A stretch of DNA of 64,000 nt. Source: an uncultured Pseudomonadota bacterium. GTDB lineage: Bacteria; Pseudomonadota; Gammaproteobacteria; CAJXQU01. Location of the stretch: assembly GCA_913058255.1 (NCBI GenBank), contig CAJXQU010000003.1, forward strand, positions 62,001 through 126,000, written 5' to 3'. The notes under the pieces were generated by a model. The model worked only from the letters and a program-made list of their open reading frames with translations, made no database searches and had not been told where the DNA came from. The position numbers and the translations under genes were made by a program. This document shows, piece after piece, positions 47,135 through 56,247 of the stretch (position 1 is the first letter of the stretch; every line of letters begins with the position of its first letter).

Positions 47135-47869
47135 TTATCTTGCCTTATTGCTATCGATAGCGAGCGTGTTGAGATACAACCATAAGCTGATCAGCGAAGC
47201 GAAAAAGATAATGTCACGAATATCGATCACACCTTTCATAATCGAATTAAAATGACTTAGAAAACTAAAAGAACTGATCGCATCAAGAATAGGTTGTGGT
47301 GCCCAACTACTGAAAAAATCTAAAACTAACGGGAAACCACTAAGAATAAATGCAAAACAAATCACCACACTCACCACAAACGCAATCACCTGATTTTTTG
47401 TCAAGGCCGATATACACGAGCCTATCGCTAGAAAACCTCCGGCCATTAGCAAACTACCTATATAGCTGACAAATATAACGGTGTTATCTGGCTCACCTAA
47501 GTAATTGACTGTAATCCAGATAGGAAATGTCAATGCTAAAGCAATGGCTGTGAAGCACCATGCAGCTAGATACTTTCCTACCACCGCTTCTGCTAGCGAT
47601 ACAGGCAACGTCATTAATAGCTCGATGGTTCCCGTCTTACGCTCTTCTGACCAAAGGCGCATTGAAATCGCCGGGATCAAAAATAAATATAACCAGGGGT
47701 GAAAACTGAAAAAGGGCGTCAGATCAGCTTGATTGCTTTCATAAAAGCCACCAATATAAAAAGTGAAAATTCCCGTAAGGAAAAGAAAAATTACGATAAA
47801 AACGTAAGCTACAGGTGTTGAGAAATAAGCTCGTAACTCACGTTTAAAAATAGCGCTAATATTATTCAT
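47135..47869 (-). CDS. ABC-2 type permease, GldF-like
   Basis: A 244-residue membrane protein with six hydrophobic segments. The start ISAIFKRELRAYFSTPVAYV and the block SMRLWSEERKTGTIELLMTLP are typical of GldF/NosY-type permeases. Its ATG overlaps the stop of the ATPase gene (ATGA), and the GldG-like gene follows two bases later. Substrate unknown. Confidence 0.9.
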   Translation of the reverse strand: MNNISAIFKRELRAYFSTPVAYVFIVIFLFLTGIFTFYIGGFYESNQADLTPFFSFHPWLYLFLIPAISMRLWSEERKTGTIELLMTLPVSLAEAVVGKYLAAWCFTAIALALTFPIWITVNYLGEPDNTVIFVSYIGSLLMAGGFLAIGSCISALTKNQVIAFVVSVVICFAFILSGFPLVLDFFSSWAPQPILDAISSFSFLSHFNSIMKGVIDIRDIIFFASLISLWLYLNTLAIDSNKAR

Positions 47870-48843
47870 GACAAATGCTCCGGCTCAGTCAACTTCTTAA
47901 CTGAACCTATGGTTATATCACGGAACACTTCATCAACGCGTCCTGCTTCAACACGTAATTGTTCGACTCCCCAACCATTGTTGTTAACCAAGCTACTAAC
48001 CGTGCCAGCAATGCTCATTGCATTTGTAGGGATGACCAACAATTGCGACATGCCCATTGGTTGCTCTTCTATTTCAACAGCTTTGACACTCGGCAAATTG
48101 AGTAATGCTAGCTTAGCAGCACCGCTTTGGTTTGTGTTTATTAATAGTGAGACAGCATTATGAAATTTAGATTTCGCGATCAACTCGGTCGGCGTTCCGT
48201 TAAACAATAACTGACCTTTCGAAATGATTATTGCGCGATCACAAACCGCATCGACTTCTTCTAGAATATGTGTCGAAATAATGATCGCCTTATCTTTTGC
48301 CATGTTCTGTATCAAAGTACGAACTTCGTGCTTCTGATTTGGATCTAAACCATCGGTAGGTTCATCCATAATCAAAACGTCTGGATCATGCAGTATCGCT
48401 TGCGCCATACCTACTCTGCGTTTAAAGCCTTTAGATAAAGTATCTATTGACTGATGCAATACACCTTCAATATGAATTTTCTCAACCACATCGATAATTC
48501 GTTCTTTTCGATAGCGGCCTTTCAGGCCACGGATATCGGCGATAAAATTGAGAAATGTCAGTGGCGTCATTTCACCATAAGCTGGCGCGCCCTCAGGCAA
48601 GTAACCTAGTTTCTTTTTTAAACTAATCGGATCTGTTAACACATCATAACCACAAAGACTGACTGTGCCGTGTGTCGGTTCAAGAAAACCTGCGATCATT
48701 TTCATAGTCGTCGATTTTCCTGCTCCATTCGGACCAAGAAAACCGAGAACTTCACCGCGCGCTACGTTAAACGAAACATCATCTACCGCACGTAATGAAC
48801 CAAATTGCTTACTTAAGTTTTTTACTTCTATTGCATAATCCAT
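47866..48843 (-). CDS. ABC transporter ATP-binding protein, GldA-like
   Basis: A 325-residue ATPase with Walker A GPNGAGKST, Q-loop YLPEGAPAYGEMT, signature LSKGFKRRVG, Walker B VLIMDEPTDGLDP and H-loop STHILEEV. A C-terminal extension of about 85 residues follows, as in GldA/CcmA-like exporters. It heads a four-gene run with permease, GldG-like and DUF4340 proteins, all on the minus strand with near-zero spacing. Confidence 0.93.
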   Translation of the reverse strand: MDYAIEVKNLSKQFGSLRAVDDVSFNVARGEVLGFLGPNGAGKSTTMKMIAGFLEPTHGTVSLCGYDVLTDPISLKKKLGYLPEGAPAYGEMTPLTFLNFIADIRGLKGRYRKERIIDVVEKIHIEGVLHQSIDTLSKGFKRRVGMAQAILHDPDVLIMDEPTDGLDPNQKHEVRTLIQNMAKDKAIIISTHILEEVDAVCDRAIIISKGQLLFNGTPTELIAKSKFHNAVSLLINTNQSGAAKLALLNLPSVKAVEIEEQPMGMSQLLVIPTNAMSIAGTVSSLVNNNGWGVEQLRVEAGRVDEVFRDITIGSVKKLTEPEHLS

Positions 48844-48975
48844 AGGAATTTTGAGTAAACTTTTTTAATTTAGGCTGATGATTAATTCTTATTATTTTCA
48901 GCATTTAATGAGCTGCAATATTCTCCACACTTAATGCGCGGCGTCAACTTTACATATATTCACAGACCACTATTG

Positions 48976-50358
48976 TCAGGAATCGTTCCTCGCGGGAATA
49001 AGTTTCATCGCAAGTAAGATCAAAAATAATACCGGAATTCCAAGTAATGCTGTACCAACAAAAAACTCAGAGAACCCTACCCGATCAACAATCACACCCG
49101 AAAATGTTGCGGTAAACTTTGGTAGTAACAGCATCATGGAACTAAACAATGCATATTGGGTTGCTGAGAACTCAATGTTAGTCAGGCTCGACAGGTAGGC
49201 AACAAAAGCAGCTGTTGCGATACCTGCACTAAAATTATCAAAAGAAATTATCCCCGTTAACCACCATATATCATGACCAACACCTGCTAAGACGGAGAAC
49301 AATAGATTACTACCTGCCGAAAGTATAGCGCCAAGAAATAGTACTGGCATAACTCCCCAACGTACGATTAATAAACCACCTGCTCCCGCACCTACAATAG
49401 TCATTAGCACGCCATAGATTTTTGTAATACTTGCAACCTCACCTTTAGTAAATCCCATCTCATGGTAGAAAGGATTAGCCATAACCCCTAATACCACATC
49501 AGAAATTCGGTAGGTACCTATTAAGGCTAAGATCAAAAACGCTTGCCAACCATATCGTTTTAGAAAGTCCCAGAATGGGCTGACCACAGCATCGAGTAGC
49601 CAAATTAGAAGCCGCGGCAATGGATCCGGTAAGTGCTGATAACGTGCGACCAGATCGGTGATTTTTGCTTTCCTTTGATCTGATGCTTCAGTTACTACGT
49701 GCTCTGGTTCTGAAACAAGCATGGTTGAAATAATGCCAACCAACATAAAAGCAGCCATACAGAAATATGCAAACTCCCAAGGTGCGGCTTCATAAGTGGC
49801 TTCATTCAGATCAGCTAAGGCCGCGATCCCTAGTGCGCCTGCTGAAGCGAGGATCATCCCTAATCGGTATCCAGCCATATAACTTGCCGACATTGCCCCC
49901 TGCATTTCTTCTGGTACCGCTTCGATACGATATGCGTCCAGCGCAATATCTTGGGTAGCCGAAGAAATGGCGACCACTAACGCAAAAATAGCCATTAGTG
50001 TCAGGTCAACAGAGGGATCCGTTTGTGCCATCCCAATTAAAGCCAGCACAATTGCGACTTGTGACAATAGGAGCCAACTTCGCCGACGACCTAGTTTCTT
50101 CGTCAAAATAGGAATAAGCATCCGATCAACCAGCGGTGACCAACACCATTTGACAGCATAAGCCAGACCTATTGCACTAAAATAGCCGATGTTTGTTCGT
50201 GAAATGCCCGCTTCACTCAACCAGAAAGACAACGTTCCAAACACAAGTAAAAATGGCAATCCAGCTGAAAAACCAAGAAACAACATCCCAATTACGCGCG
50301 GCTTCTTATAAATAGCCAAAGCTGCAGCCCACAACCTTATTTTAGATAAGTAATTCAT
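48976..50358 (-). CDS. ampG: AmpG-family muropeptide MFS transporter
   Basis: A 460-residue major facilitator with about 12-14 membrane segments. The N-terminal GMLFLGFSAGLPFLLVFGTL and WCWSPLVDRMLIP, with SSATQDIALDAYRIE, match AmpG, which imports anhydromuropeptides for peptidoglycan recycling. The ATG at 50358 is a choice; in-frame ATGs at 50385 and 50379 add up to nine residues and none has a clear ribosome site. Slt, which makes the substrates, is also in the window. Confidence 0.88.
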   Translation of the reverse strand: MNYLSKIRLWAAALAIYKKPRVIGMLFLGFSAGLPFLLVFGTLSFWLSEAGISRTNIGYFSAIGLAYAVKWCWSPLVDRMLIPILTKKLGRRRSWLLLSQVAIVLALIGMAQTDPSVDLTLMAIFALVVAISSATQDIALDAYRIEAVPEEMQGAMSASYMAGYRLGMILASAGALGIAALADLNEATYEAAPWEFAYFCMAAFMLVGIISTMLVSEPEHVVTEASDQRKAKITDLVARYQHLPDPLPRLLIWLLDAVVSPFWDFLKRYGWQAFLILALIGTYRISDVVLGVMANPFYHEMGFTKGEVASITKIYGVLMTIVGAGAGGLLIVRWGVMPVLFLGAILSAGSNLLFSVLAGVGHDIWWLTGIISFDNFSAGIATAAFVAYLSSLTNIEFSATQYALFSSMMLLLPKFTATFSGVIVDRVGFSEFFVGTALLGIPVLFLILLAMKLIPARNDS

Positions 50359-50542
50359 ATGCCCGATATCATAGTCCATATACAAATGGAATATGAGCTA
50401 TAACATTCTATGAACCCTATTAATTGTCATAAATCAATAACTTATTTAAATAACTATTGAAATACTTTATTCCCTGCCATACCCTTCTAGATACGCAATG
50501 GATGCGTACAACTATTTTTCAAAAAACTCATGGAAGGGCATT

Positions 50543-51331
50543 ATGAAAAAATATATCATTTCAAGCTTGGCTTTGGTCACGCTATTCACATCAACCACAA
50601 TTTTCGCATACGATCTCGAAGACAATTACATCGGTGGCAGCAACCCTAACGATGTCATTGGCGCACGCTCAACCTTCGATATAAAAGGTCTTGATGCCTC
50701 TCTATTAGGCACTACCTTAACCGTAGATATTTACACCAACTTTGCAGGCAAAGCAGATAATGGCGTCTACCCATCACTCACTCAAACAGAAGCTAGCGGC
50801 TGGGGTAACGGTATTGGCTATGGAGATCTCTTTCTTGCTGATGATGATGTTAAAGATGGATGGGAATACGGCTTTTCCTTAGATAATCGTTGGAGCGCAA
50901 CCGGTGGCACAGCTGATCTCTATGCAGTGTCAGGTAGCTTATTAGCCAATGCAGCCCCTGCCGACTATTTGCTGAGTGATAGCTTTATCTCTTCAGGTAC
51001 ATATAGAAACGATAAAGAAGTTGCCGTTAACACGAATGGTCCATACTCATCTGCAACACTAGTAAGTTCTGGAAGCTGGTCTGTTAATGAGTCCACCGGC
51101 AGCCTGCGTTTTTCTGTTGATCTATCAGGCACAGGTTTACCATACTCAAGACAAGGGATACGCATTGGTTGGGGTGAAACCTGCGCGAACGACCTTATTC
51201 AAGGAACTGTTTCCATGGATACTTTAACGGATAAAGCGACAAGCGTTCCTGAGCCCGCAGCACTTGCTTTAGTTGGTCTAGGTTTATTCGGAACAATAAT
51301 CAACCGTCGACGAACTAAGCCGTCAACGTAA
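50543..51331 (+). CDS. PEP-CTERM sorting domain protein, first paralogue
   Basis: A 262-residue exported protein started at ATG 50543 behind GGAAGG; the longer frame from 50498 would hide the signal peptide. The signal is YIISSLALVTLFTSTTIFA, then YDLEDNYIGGSNPNDVIG. The C-terminus has the PEP motif (SVPEPAA), a hydrophobic helix ALVGLGLFGTII and basic residues NRRR, the tripartite exosortase tail. The mature domain shares ASGWGNGIGYGDLFL and RWSATGG with the next gene. Exosortase is expected to cut at the PEP motif and attach the protein to the envelope. Confidence 0.92.
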   Translation: MKKYIISSLALVTLFTSTTIFAYDLEDNYIGGSNPNDVIGARSTFDIKGLDASLLGTTLTVDIYTNFAGKADNGVYPSLTQTEASGWGNGIGYGDLFLADDDVKDGWEYGFSLDNRWSATGGTADLYAVSGSLLANAAPADYLLSDSFISSGTYRNDKEVAVNTNGPYSSATLVSSGSWSVNESTGSLRFSVDLSGTGLPYSRQGIRIGWGETCANDLIQGTVSMDTLTDKATSVPEPAALALVGLGLFGTIINRRRTKPST

Positions 51332-51355
51332 TTGCTTCATAATTTACAGATAAAA

Positions 51356-51393
51356 CAAGTTCCTAGCTCAATCTAATTTGAACTAGGAACTTG
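51356..51393 (+). terminator. Inverted repeat after the first PEP-CTERM gene
   Basis: CAAGTTCCTAG and its complement form an 11-bp perfect stem with a 16-base loop. No T-run follows, so it may be a Rho-aided terminator, an RNA-stabilising hairpin or a processing site between the two paralogues. Confidence 0.4.
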
Positions 51394-51441
51394 CTAGATC
51401 AAGCTCACACCCGTACCAAATGAAACAATGTGTCAACAAAC

Positions 51442-51457
51442 CGTCACAGAGCTTGCA
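51442..51457 (+). promoter_or_regulatory. Weak sigma-54-like site before the second PEP-CTERM gene
   Basis: CGTCACAGAGCTTGCA fits a -24/-12 layout with TTGCA intact, but the upstream half reads GT where GG is nearly invariant. It is 85 bases before the ATG. It is listed because many exosortase systems use a sigma-54 activator. Evidence is slight. Confidence 0.2.
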
Positions 51458-51541
51458 ACAAGATCAATCATTACTTACTCTTGTCGCAGTTAAAACGGAT
51501 TTAACGAACCTCTAAATTATTACTACAAGGATGTAGAAATT

Positions 51542-52282
51542 ATGAACAACTATTTAATATCTGGCCTAGCTCTGGCTGCAATCATCACTTCTGGCGCAAC
51601 AGCTGCTTACGATCTAAACGACACTTACATCGGTGGAAACGATCCACGTGATGTCATCGGCGGCCTAGCTGATTACGATACTCTCGGTTTAAACGCGACA
51701 ATTTCTGGCACGCTCTTAACAATCGACATTCATTCTAATTTTGCTGGTAAAGCCGAATATGGTTACAGCACATACCAAACTCAAACGGCTGCAAGTGGTT
51801 GGGGTAATGGTATCGGTTATGGTGATTTATTCCTTTCTTCTGGTACAAGCACTAGCCCTTGGGAATATGGTCTATCTATCGATGACCGCTGGAGCGCAAC
51901 AGGTGGCGCGGCAGACTTATTCGCATTAGGCGGAACAAGTGCAGACTACCTTTTGAGTGATGATTTCATCTCAACGGGTGATTATCGTCATGGCGAAGCT
52001 GTTGCCGTTGACTCAGGATCAGCCTCGGTTTCTCAAATTGGTTATGGTAACTGGACAGTCAATGAAGCTGATCAAATAATCAGTTTCTCTGTTGATATTG
52101 CAGGCACAAACTTAGATCCTATCAATGGTATCTCACTTGGTTGGGGAATGACCTGTGCTAACGATTTAATTCAGGGTTCTGTCAAAGCTACAGACATCCC
52201 AGAACCTGGTGCACTTGGTCTTGTTGGCATTGGTTTACTAGGAACAATTATTGGACGTAGACGTAATAAAAAACCCGTTTAA
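51542..52282 (+). CDS. PEP-CTERM sorting domain protein, second paralogue
   Basis: A 246-residue paralogue of the gene before it. Signal peptide LISGLALAAIITSGATAA, then YDLNDTYIGGNDPRDVIGG. Shared blocks are ASGWGNGIGYGDLFL, DRWSATGGAADL, ADYLLSDDFIS and LGWGMTCANDLIQG. The C-terminal tail is DIPEPGA, then LGLVGIGLLGTIIG and RRRNKK. The two cysteine-containing GWG(E/M)TCANDLIQG ends are conserved, giving one Cys per chain. A strong terminator follows. Confidence 0.93.
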   Translation: MNNYLISGLALAAIITSGATAAYDLNDTYIGGNDPRDVIGGLADYDTLGLNATISGTLLTIDIHSNFAGKAEYGYSTYQTQTAASGWGNGIGYGDLFLSSGTSTSPWEYGLSIDDRWSATGGAADLFALGGTSADYLLSDDFISTGDYRHGEAVAVDSGSASVSQIGYGNWTVNEADQIISFSVDIAGTNLDPINGISLGWGMTCANDLIQGSVKATDIPEPGALGLVGIGLLGTIIGRRRNKKPV

Positions 52283-52321
52283 AAATATTAAAGATACATA
52301 GCACATAGTCCTGCTGTCAAA

Positions 52322-52351
52322 AGCTACTGAACAAAGAATTGTTCAGTAGCT
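52322..52351 (+). terminator. Intrinsic terminator after the PEP-CTERM pair
   Basis: A perfect 12-bp stem (AGCTACTGAACA and complement) with a six-base AAGAAT loop is followed by a run of seven T residues. This is a textbook terminator 39 bases after the gene's stop. Confidence 0.92.
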
Positions 52352-52446
52352 TTTTTTGCTTTAAGTTGCAAATTAAACAACACCTCTGGTAACTAGCGGC
52401 CTATTTCTTGTCCAAAAGTTTAAGATCTTTGCCTTTATCTACAAAA

Positions 52447-53448
52447 TTAAATCGCTTTCAAACTTTCCATCGTCCAACGTGGTTGAGCATGAAAAGAGAG
52501 CCCTTTTCTTTCACCAGCCATTAGCCGGATCGCTCCTGCATAGGCAATCATTGCACCGTTATCCGTACAAAATTCTTGCCGTGGATAATAAACTTCACCA
52601 CTCAATTCACTTAAACGTTCACGCAACTGTTCGTTTGCACTCACTCCGCCAGCAACCACCAATCTATCAAGGTTTGTTTCTTGAAATGCTCGCTTACATT
52701 TAATAAATAAAGTATCAAAAACAGCTTCTGAAAACGCATAGGCTACATCTGCTTGTGTTTGCTCATCCTTTTCTGAAGCTTCCCAAGTGTTTCTTGCAAA
52801 TGTCTTCAAACCGCTAAAACTAAAATCCAAACCTGGACGATTAACCATGGGACGAGGAAACTTATATTGTTTAGGGTTCCCATTTAAAGAAATTTTTTCG
52901 ATCATCGGACCACCGGGATACGATAAACCCAAAAGTTTTGCGGTCTTATCAAATGCCTCACCTACCGCATCATCGAGAGTTTCTCCTAAGATTTTATATT
53001 GTCCAACACCATCGACCCTAACCAATTGAGTGTGGCCTCCAGAGACCAATAAAGCGACAAAAGGGAAACTAGGCGGGTTGTCTTCAAGCATACAAGCTAA
53101 TAAATGACCTTCCATATGATGAACGCCAACACTCGGAACCTGCCAAGTCCATGCTAGCCCTTGAGCGACAGAAACACCGACTAATAATGCTCCGATAAGG
53201 CCTGGACCTTCTGTATATGCAATCCCGCCTACCTCCTTGGAGTGAATGCCCGCTTCCTCTAAAACCTTTTCTACCAAAGGAATTATTCTCCTTACATGGT
53301 CACGTGAAGCAAGTTCAGGAACCACTCCTCCGTAGCGAGCATGCATTTCTACTTGGCTGTATAAAGCGTGTGATAACAAGCCCTGATCTGTGTCATAAAT
53401 TGCAACACCAGTCTCATCACATGAAGTTTCGATACCTAAAACGCGCAT
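52447..53448 (-). CDS. tsaD: tRNA N6-adenosine threonylcarbamoyltransferase
   Basis: A 333-residue enzyme of the t6A37 pathway. The metal-binding site [10 protein letters not shown] is present, with the N-terminal [16 protein letters not shown] and the SGGHTQLV and [13 protein letters not shown] motifs. It works with TsaB, TsaC and TsaE. It is divergent from rpsU across an 81-bp gap, the usual gammaproteobacterial arrangement. Confidence 0.98.
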   Translation of the reverse strand: MRVLGIETSCDETGVAIYDTDQGLLSHALYSQVEMHARYGGVVPELASRDHVRRIIPLVEKVLEEAGIHSKEVGGIAYTEGPGLIGALLVGVSVAQGLAWTWQVPSVGVHHMEGHLLACMLEDNPPSFPFVALLVSGGHTQLVRVDGVGQYKILGETLDDAVGEAFDKTAKLLGLSYPGGPMIEKISLNGNPKQYKFPRPMVNRPGLDFSFSGLKTFARNTWEASEKDEQTQADVAYAFSEAVFDTLFIKCKRAFQETNLDRLVVAGGVSANEQLRERLSELSGEVYYPRQEFCTDNGAMIAYAGAIRLMAGERKGLSFHAQPRWTMESLKAI

Positions 53449-53453
53449 AGTCT

Positions 53454-53482
53454 TTGCTTTTCTCCTATTAAGACACTAGAAT
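53454..53482 (+). promoter_or_regulatory. Probable sigma-70 promoter of the rpsU-dnaG operon
   Basis: TTGCTT (53454-53459) and TAGAAT (53477-53482) are separated by exactly 17 bases, with the start expected near 53489, about 40 bases before the rpsU ATG. The position just after the tsaD start fits the divergent arrangement known for this operon. Confidence 0.6.
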
Positions 53483-53529
53483 AATGCGCCTTTTTAGATT
53501 AATGCAACTTAAAATTACAGGACTATAGA

Positions 53530-53745
53530 ATGCCATCAGTTAAGGTCAGAGAAAACGAACCTTTTGACATCGCACTGCGACGTTTCAAACGCTCATGTGA
53601 GAAAGCCGGTACACTGGCTGAAGTTCACCGCCGTGAGTATTACGAGAAACCAGCACAAGAAAGAAAGCGTAAAGCAGCAGCAGCAGTAAAACGTTGGCAG
53701 AAAAAAGCCTCGCGCACTAGCCTGCAAAGAAAGCGTCTTTACTAG
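53530..53745 (+). CDS. rpsU: 30S ribosomal protein S21
   Basis: A 71-residue basic protein with the S21 pattern [22 protein letters not shown] and [14 protein letters not shown]. It is the first gene of the macromolecular-synthesis operon, followed by yqeY-like, dnaG and rpoD, which couples ribosome, primase and sigma factor output. Length equals that of E. coli S21. Confidence 0.98.
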   Translation: MPSVKVRENEPFDIALRRFKRSCEKAGTLAEVHRREYYEKPAQERKRKAAAAVKRWQKKASRTSLQRKRLY

Positions 53746-53766
53746 AACATTAATTAGTATTTCAAA

Positions 53767-54219
53767 ATGACAGACTCCTTGAAGCAACGTCTCTCCGATG
53801 ATGTAAAAAATGCCATGCGCAGCAAAGATAAGCCGCGTTTGGGTGTTTTACGTCTTATCACTGCCGCGATCAAACAGCGTGAAGTAGACGAGCGTATCGA
53901 GTTAACAGATGACGATGTCACTGTTATTCTGGATAAAATGACCAAACAACGACGGGAATCGATCAGTCAATTCGAACAAGCCGACCGCCAAGAATTAGCT
54001 GATCAAGAAAAGTTTGAGATTGAAATTATTAAGGAATATCTACCCGAGCAACTTTCAGAGGAAGAAATTGTTAAGCTAGTACAAGAAGCCATTAGCTCCT
54101 CAGGCGCTAGCGAGATGAAAGACATGGGGAAAGTTATGGGGCTTCTTAAACCCCAACTCCAAGGTCGTGCCGATATGGGAAGTGTCAGCGGGCTGATCAA
54201 AAAGCAACTCGCTGGTTAG
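53767..54219 (+). CDS. GatB/YqeY domain protein
   Basis: A 150-residue protein of the GatB/YqeY family, homologous to the tRNA-binding tail of the GatB amidotransferase subunit. Family blocks: MRSKDKPRLGVLRLITAAIKQ, DEFEIEIIKEYLP-like EKFEIEIIKEYLPEQLSEEEI and KDMGKVMGLLKPQLQGRADM. In many gammaproteobacteria and pseudomonads it stands between rpsU and dnaG, as here. Its function is not settled. Confidence 0.95.
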   Translation: MTDSLKQRLSDDVKNAMRSKDKPRLGVLRLITAAIKQREVDERIELTDDDVTVILDKMTKQRRESISQFEQADRQELADQEKFEIEIIKEYLPEQLSEEEIVKLVQEAISSSGASEMKDMGKVMGLLKPQLQGRADMGSVSGLIKKQLAG

Positions 54220-54269
54220 ACTTACACTCTCGATTCCAAGCAAGTTAAGTATACGGTTATACTGACGCT

Positions 54270-56030
54270 ATGGCCGGACTGATCCCACAAGATTTTATTG
54301 ACGACTTGCTGAGTCGTACCGATATCGTTGATGTTATTGGTGATCATGTTCAGCTGCGAAAAGCTGGCAAAGACTTCCAAGGCCTCTGCCCGTTCCACAA
54401 TGAGAAATCTCCTTCTTTTACCGTAAGCCAAACCAAACAGTTTTATCATTGTTTTGGCTGTCAAGCTAGCGGCTCAGCTATTAGCTTTTTGATGGATCAC
54501 AACCATCTCGATTTTGTAGAGACTATCAAAGAACTTGCATCTAAAGCAGGGATGCAGCTACCTGAAAATACCGATTCAAATAAACCTCGCGTTAATAACG
54601 ATCCTGTTTATAGCATTCTTGAACAAGCAACCAAATTCTTCGCCGTGCAATTACGTCAGCATTCAACCAAACAAAGAGCTGTCGACTATCTAAAAAACAG
54701 GGGACTCTCTGGAGAAATAGCGAAGGCCTATGATATTGGTTACGCACCCGATGGATGGGACAACCTACTTAAACATTTAGACAACGAGGCGGATCAAAAA
54801 AACCTGCTGATAAAGGCCGGATTAATCATCGAGAAAGAATCTGAGAATAACAAACCCAAGCGTTATTATGATCGATTCCGCGATCGCATCATATTTCCTA
54901 TTCGTGATTACAAAGGACGCGTTATTGGGTTTGGTGGACGCATTCTTGATAAAGGTGAACCGAAGTATTTAAACTCGCCTGAAACCCCAGTTTTTCATAA
55001 AGGTCGTGAACTTTACGGACTTTACGAAGCACGTAAACGTTGCCGTGATCTCGATCAAATTGTTGTAGTTGAAGGCTACATGGATGTTGTCGCATTAGCA
55101 CAGTTTGGTATTAATCACTCTGTGGCTACGCTTGGCACCGCAACCACAACAGAACACCTACAGCGTCTCTTCAAAGCAACCCGTGAAGTTATATTTTGTT
55201 TTGATGGTGACAGAGCGGGTAAACGTGCTGCCTGGAAAGCATTAGACTTATCATTGCCTCTTTTGAAAGAGGGTTACACCGTACAGTTTATGTTTTTACC
55301 TGAGGGTGAAGATCCTGACAGCATGGTTAGAAGCAAAGGTCCTGAGTATTTTAGAAACCATAAGAATTTCACAGCCTTATCAGAGTTTTTATTTAACAGC
55401 TTATTGCTAAAAGCCGATATCAATACACTTGAAGGTCGCGCTCAACTCGTTAACCTAGCCAACCCACTAATAACAAAAATACCGACCGGAGCATTACGCT
55501 CACTAATGCAACAACGCCTAAGTAAACTCTCTCAACTGGAAGGCCAAGCGATTGAACAAATCATTCCTGAAGTTGCTCCCCCAGCAGAAATACCACAACC
55601 AAGACAACGGGCGCTTATAAATCGAAACCAGCGACTCTCTAGAACCTTAGTTGAACAGGCTATACATATAATTCTGAATCATCCAGGCTTTGCCAATGAA
55701 GTAGACTTTGACGAAAATTTAGTCGAATTAGCCGATCCATATCTACCACTTTTATTAGAACTATTGAGAATGGTAAAAAGCCAACCAACTATCTCAACAG
55801 GCCAACTTTTGGAACACTGGCGAGGAACAGAAACATTAATTGCATTAAATGATCTGATCTCAGGGAAAAAAGAACTTCCTGATGAGGCTATTCAAACCGA
55901 ATATACCGGGATTATAACGGCCCTAAAGAAAAACCTTCTAAAACAACAACGTTCCGCCATAATCAATACTTCCGAAGGAAAAATCACCGATCGAGTAAAA
56001 AATATCTATAAACGCCCAGAAAACAAGTAA
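54270..56030 (+). CDS. dnaG: DNA primase
   Basis: A 586-residue primase. The zinc-binding domain reads CPFHNEKSPSFT and HCFGCQASGSAI; the toprim core has VVVEGYMDVVALAQFG and FCFDGDRAGKRAAWKAL with its catalytic acids. The C-terminal DnaB-binding region follows a Pro-rich linker (PEVAPPAEIPQPRQ). It synthesises RNA primers at the replication fork. It starts 50 bases after the yqeY-like gene. Confidence 0.98.
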   Translation: MAGLIPQDFIDDLLSRTDIVDVIGDHVQLRKAGKDFQGLCPFHNEKSPSFTVSQTKQFYHCFGCQASGSAISFLMDHNHLDFVETIKELASKAGMQLPENTDSNKPRVNNDPVYSILEQATKFFAVQLRQHSTKQRAVDYLKNRGLSGEIAKAYDIGYAPDGWDNLLKHLDNEADQKNLLIKAGLIIEKESENNKPKRYYDRFRDRIIFPIRDYKGRVIGFGGRILDKGEPKYLNSPETPVFHKGRELYGLYEARKRCRDLDQIVVVEGYMDVVALAQFGINHSVATLGTATTTEHLQRLFKATREVIFCFDGDRAGKRAAWKALDLSLPLLKEGYTVQFMFLPEGEDPDSMVRSKGPEYFRNHKNFTALSEFLFNSLLLKADINTLEGRAQLVNLANPLITKIPTGALRSLMQQRLSKLSQLEGQAIEQIIPEVAPPAEIPQPRQRALINRNQRLSRTLVEQAIHIILNHPGFANEVDFDENLVELADPYLPLLLELLRMVKSQPTISTGQLLEHWRGTETLIALNDLISGKKELPDEAIQTEYTGIITALKKNLLKQQRSAIINTSEGKITDRVKNIYKRPENK

Positions 56031-56071
56031 GAATAACTCCCTAGGCTATCGCCGCCCTCCAAAAACTATTG

Positions 56072-56077
56072 TATAAT
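56072..56077 (+). promoter_or_regulatory. Candidate -10 box upstream of rpoD
   Basis: TATAAT lies 170 bp before the rpoD ATG, in the 217-bp gap after dnaG, where an internal operon promoter is expected. No convincing -35 stands 17 bp upstream. A short GCCAT/ATGGC hairpin (56091-56104) lies just downstream. Confidence 0.4.
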
Positions 56078-56247
56078 TGACGGTTAGCATGCCATTTTTA
56101 TGGCGGTATTGATAACTTACTACTAAACTTTAGCTGTATAAATATTAAAAACTGTCGATACCTGATTATTACAGAGAAATAATACTCAATAATAATTAAC
56201 AACATCATTAACGCGTTAACTCATTTAAAACGGATCCCATTAAATTA

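Noticed and set aside
51442-51457. A confident sigma-54 promoter for the PEP-CTERM gene
   Set aside because: The near-invariant GG of the -24 element reads GT; kept only as a weak candidate.
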